From: Methanosarcina sp. UBA293
GTDB taxonomy: Archaea; Halobacteriota; Methanosarcinia; Methanosarcinales; Methanosarcinaceae
Assembly: GCA_002499445.1 (NCBI GenBank)
Contig: DALS01000003.1
Location: forward strand, 1 to 64,000
Length of the DNA: 64,000 bases
Direction: 5' to 3'
Positions 63,939-64,000 of this stretch are shown here, one piece after another; within the stretch, counting starts at the first letter, position 1; every line of letters starts with the position of its first letter. A model generated the notes under the pieces. It made no database searches, was not told the origin of the DNA, and was given only the letters and a program-made list of their open reading frames with translations. Both the position numbers and the translations under genes were made by a program.

Positions 63939-64000
63939 ATGTATGGAATTAGAATGTCCTTTGTGCTGCTAATGGTAGTACTCGTTTTACCCACTCTATC
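63939..64000 (+). CDS. Start of a secreted protein gene, cut by window end
   Basis: Twenty codons, MYGIRMSFVLLMVVLVLPTL, look like a signal peptide n- and h-region. The TATA box lies about 35 bp upstream, so the leader is very short. The rest is outside the window. Confidence 0.45.
   Translation, partial: MYGIRMSFVLLMVVLVLPTL

Overview
The window is chromosomal DNA of a methanogenic archaeon, almost certainly a Methanosarcina. It carries component A2 and methanogenesis marker genes 3, 6, 5, 15, 17 and 7, an RFAP synthase (methanopterin pathway), archaeal FEN1, DinB/Dbh and glutamate synthase split over several ORFs, an AceP-type acetate transporter, PGF-CTERM-like surface proteins, AT-rich intergenic DNA and TATA-box promoters. 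No rRNA, tRNA, CRISPR array, integrase or transposase gene was recognised.

Layout. 0.3-3.9 kb: a drug-type ABC exporter pair, an Hsp20-like protein and a DUF1059 protein. 4-14.4 kb: an accessory region of secreted proteins (trypsin-fold protease with a partner protein, a Gly-rich secreted protein, a lipoprotein, a zinc phospholipase C-like protein), interspersed with three truncated copies of the 3' end of the FrhB-like gene at 14.5 kb. 14.5-20.9 kb: nitrogen assimilation (glutamate synthase operon with an FrhB-type subunit, then glnA behind a palindromic operator). 21.3-25.5 kb: a CYTH protein and the DUF35 / thiolase / HMG-CoA synthase operon with its HTH regulator. 25.6-31.5 kb: a Cas4-like protein, a second protease/partner module bounded by a duplicated cas4-like 3' end, and a YVTN beta-propeller surface protein. 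31.6-54.4 kb: mostly housekeeping genes (PAPS-reductase-like protein, dinB, Co/Ni ECF transporter, nth, a flavin disulfide reductase, fen, RFAP synthase, gpmI, acetate transporter, UbiA-like enzyme, purH, presenilin-like protease). 54.6-63 kb: a HAD phosphatase, component A2 and the marker genes linked to methyl-coenzyme M reductase activation. The window ends inside a new secreted-protein gene.

The most unusual content is a roughly 130-nt leader found five times (near 4.4, 7.4, 9.7, 12.2 and 27.0 kb), four times directly before secreted-protein genes and once before a degenerate one. Each copy has two hairpins. In the four copies with an intact gene, the 3' arm of hairpin 2 can pair either with its 5' arm or with the Shine-Dalgarno of the gene. 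The pairings are kept by compensatory changes between copies, as expected of a translational switch. Two copies also carry a 10-codon uORF that stops exactly before the switching strand, and one copy has the hairpin 1 loop in inverted orientation. The serine protease genes are followed by a secreted protein made of two copies of the protease's own pro-domain, suggesting a dedicated foldase or inhibitor. In three modules a short hairpin separates the leader-controlled enzyme from its downstream partner. Together this looks like a family of exoenzyme modules with a shared and apparently undescribed riboregulatory leader.
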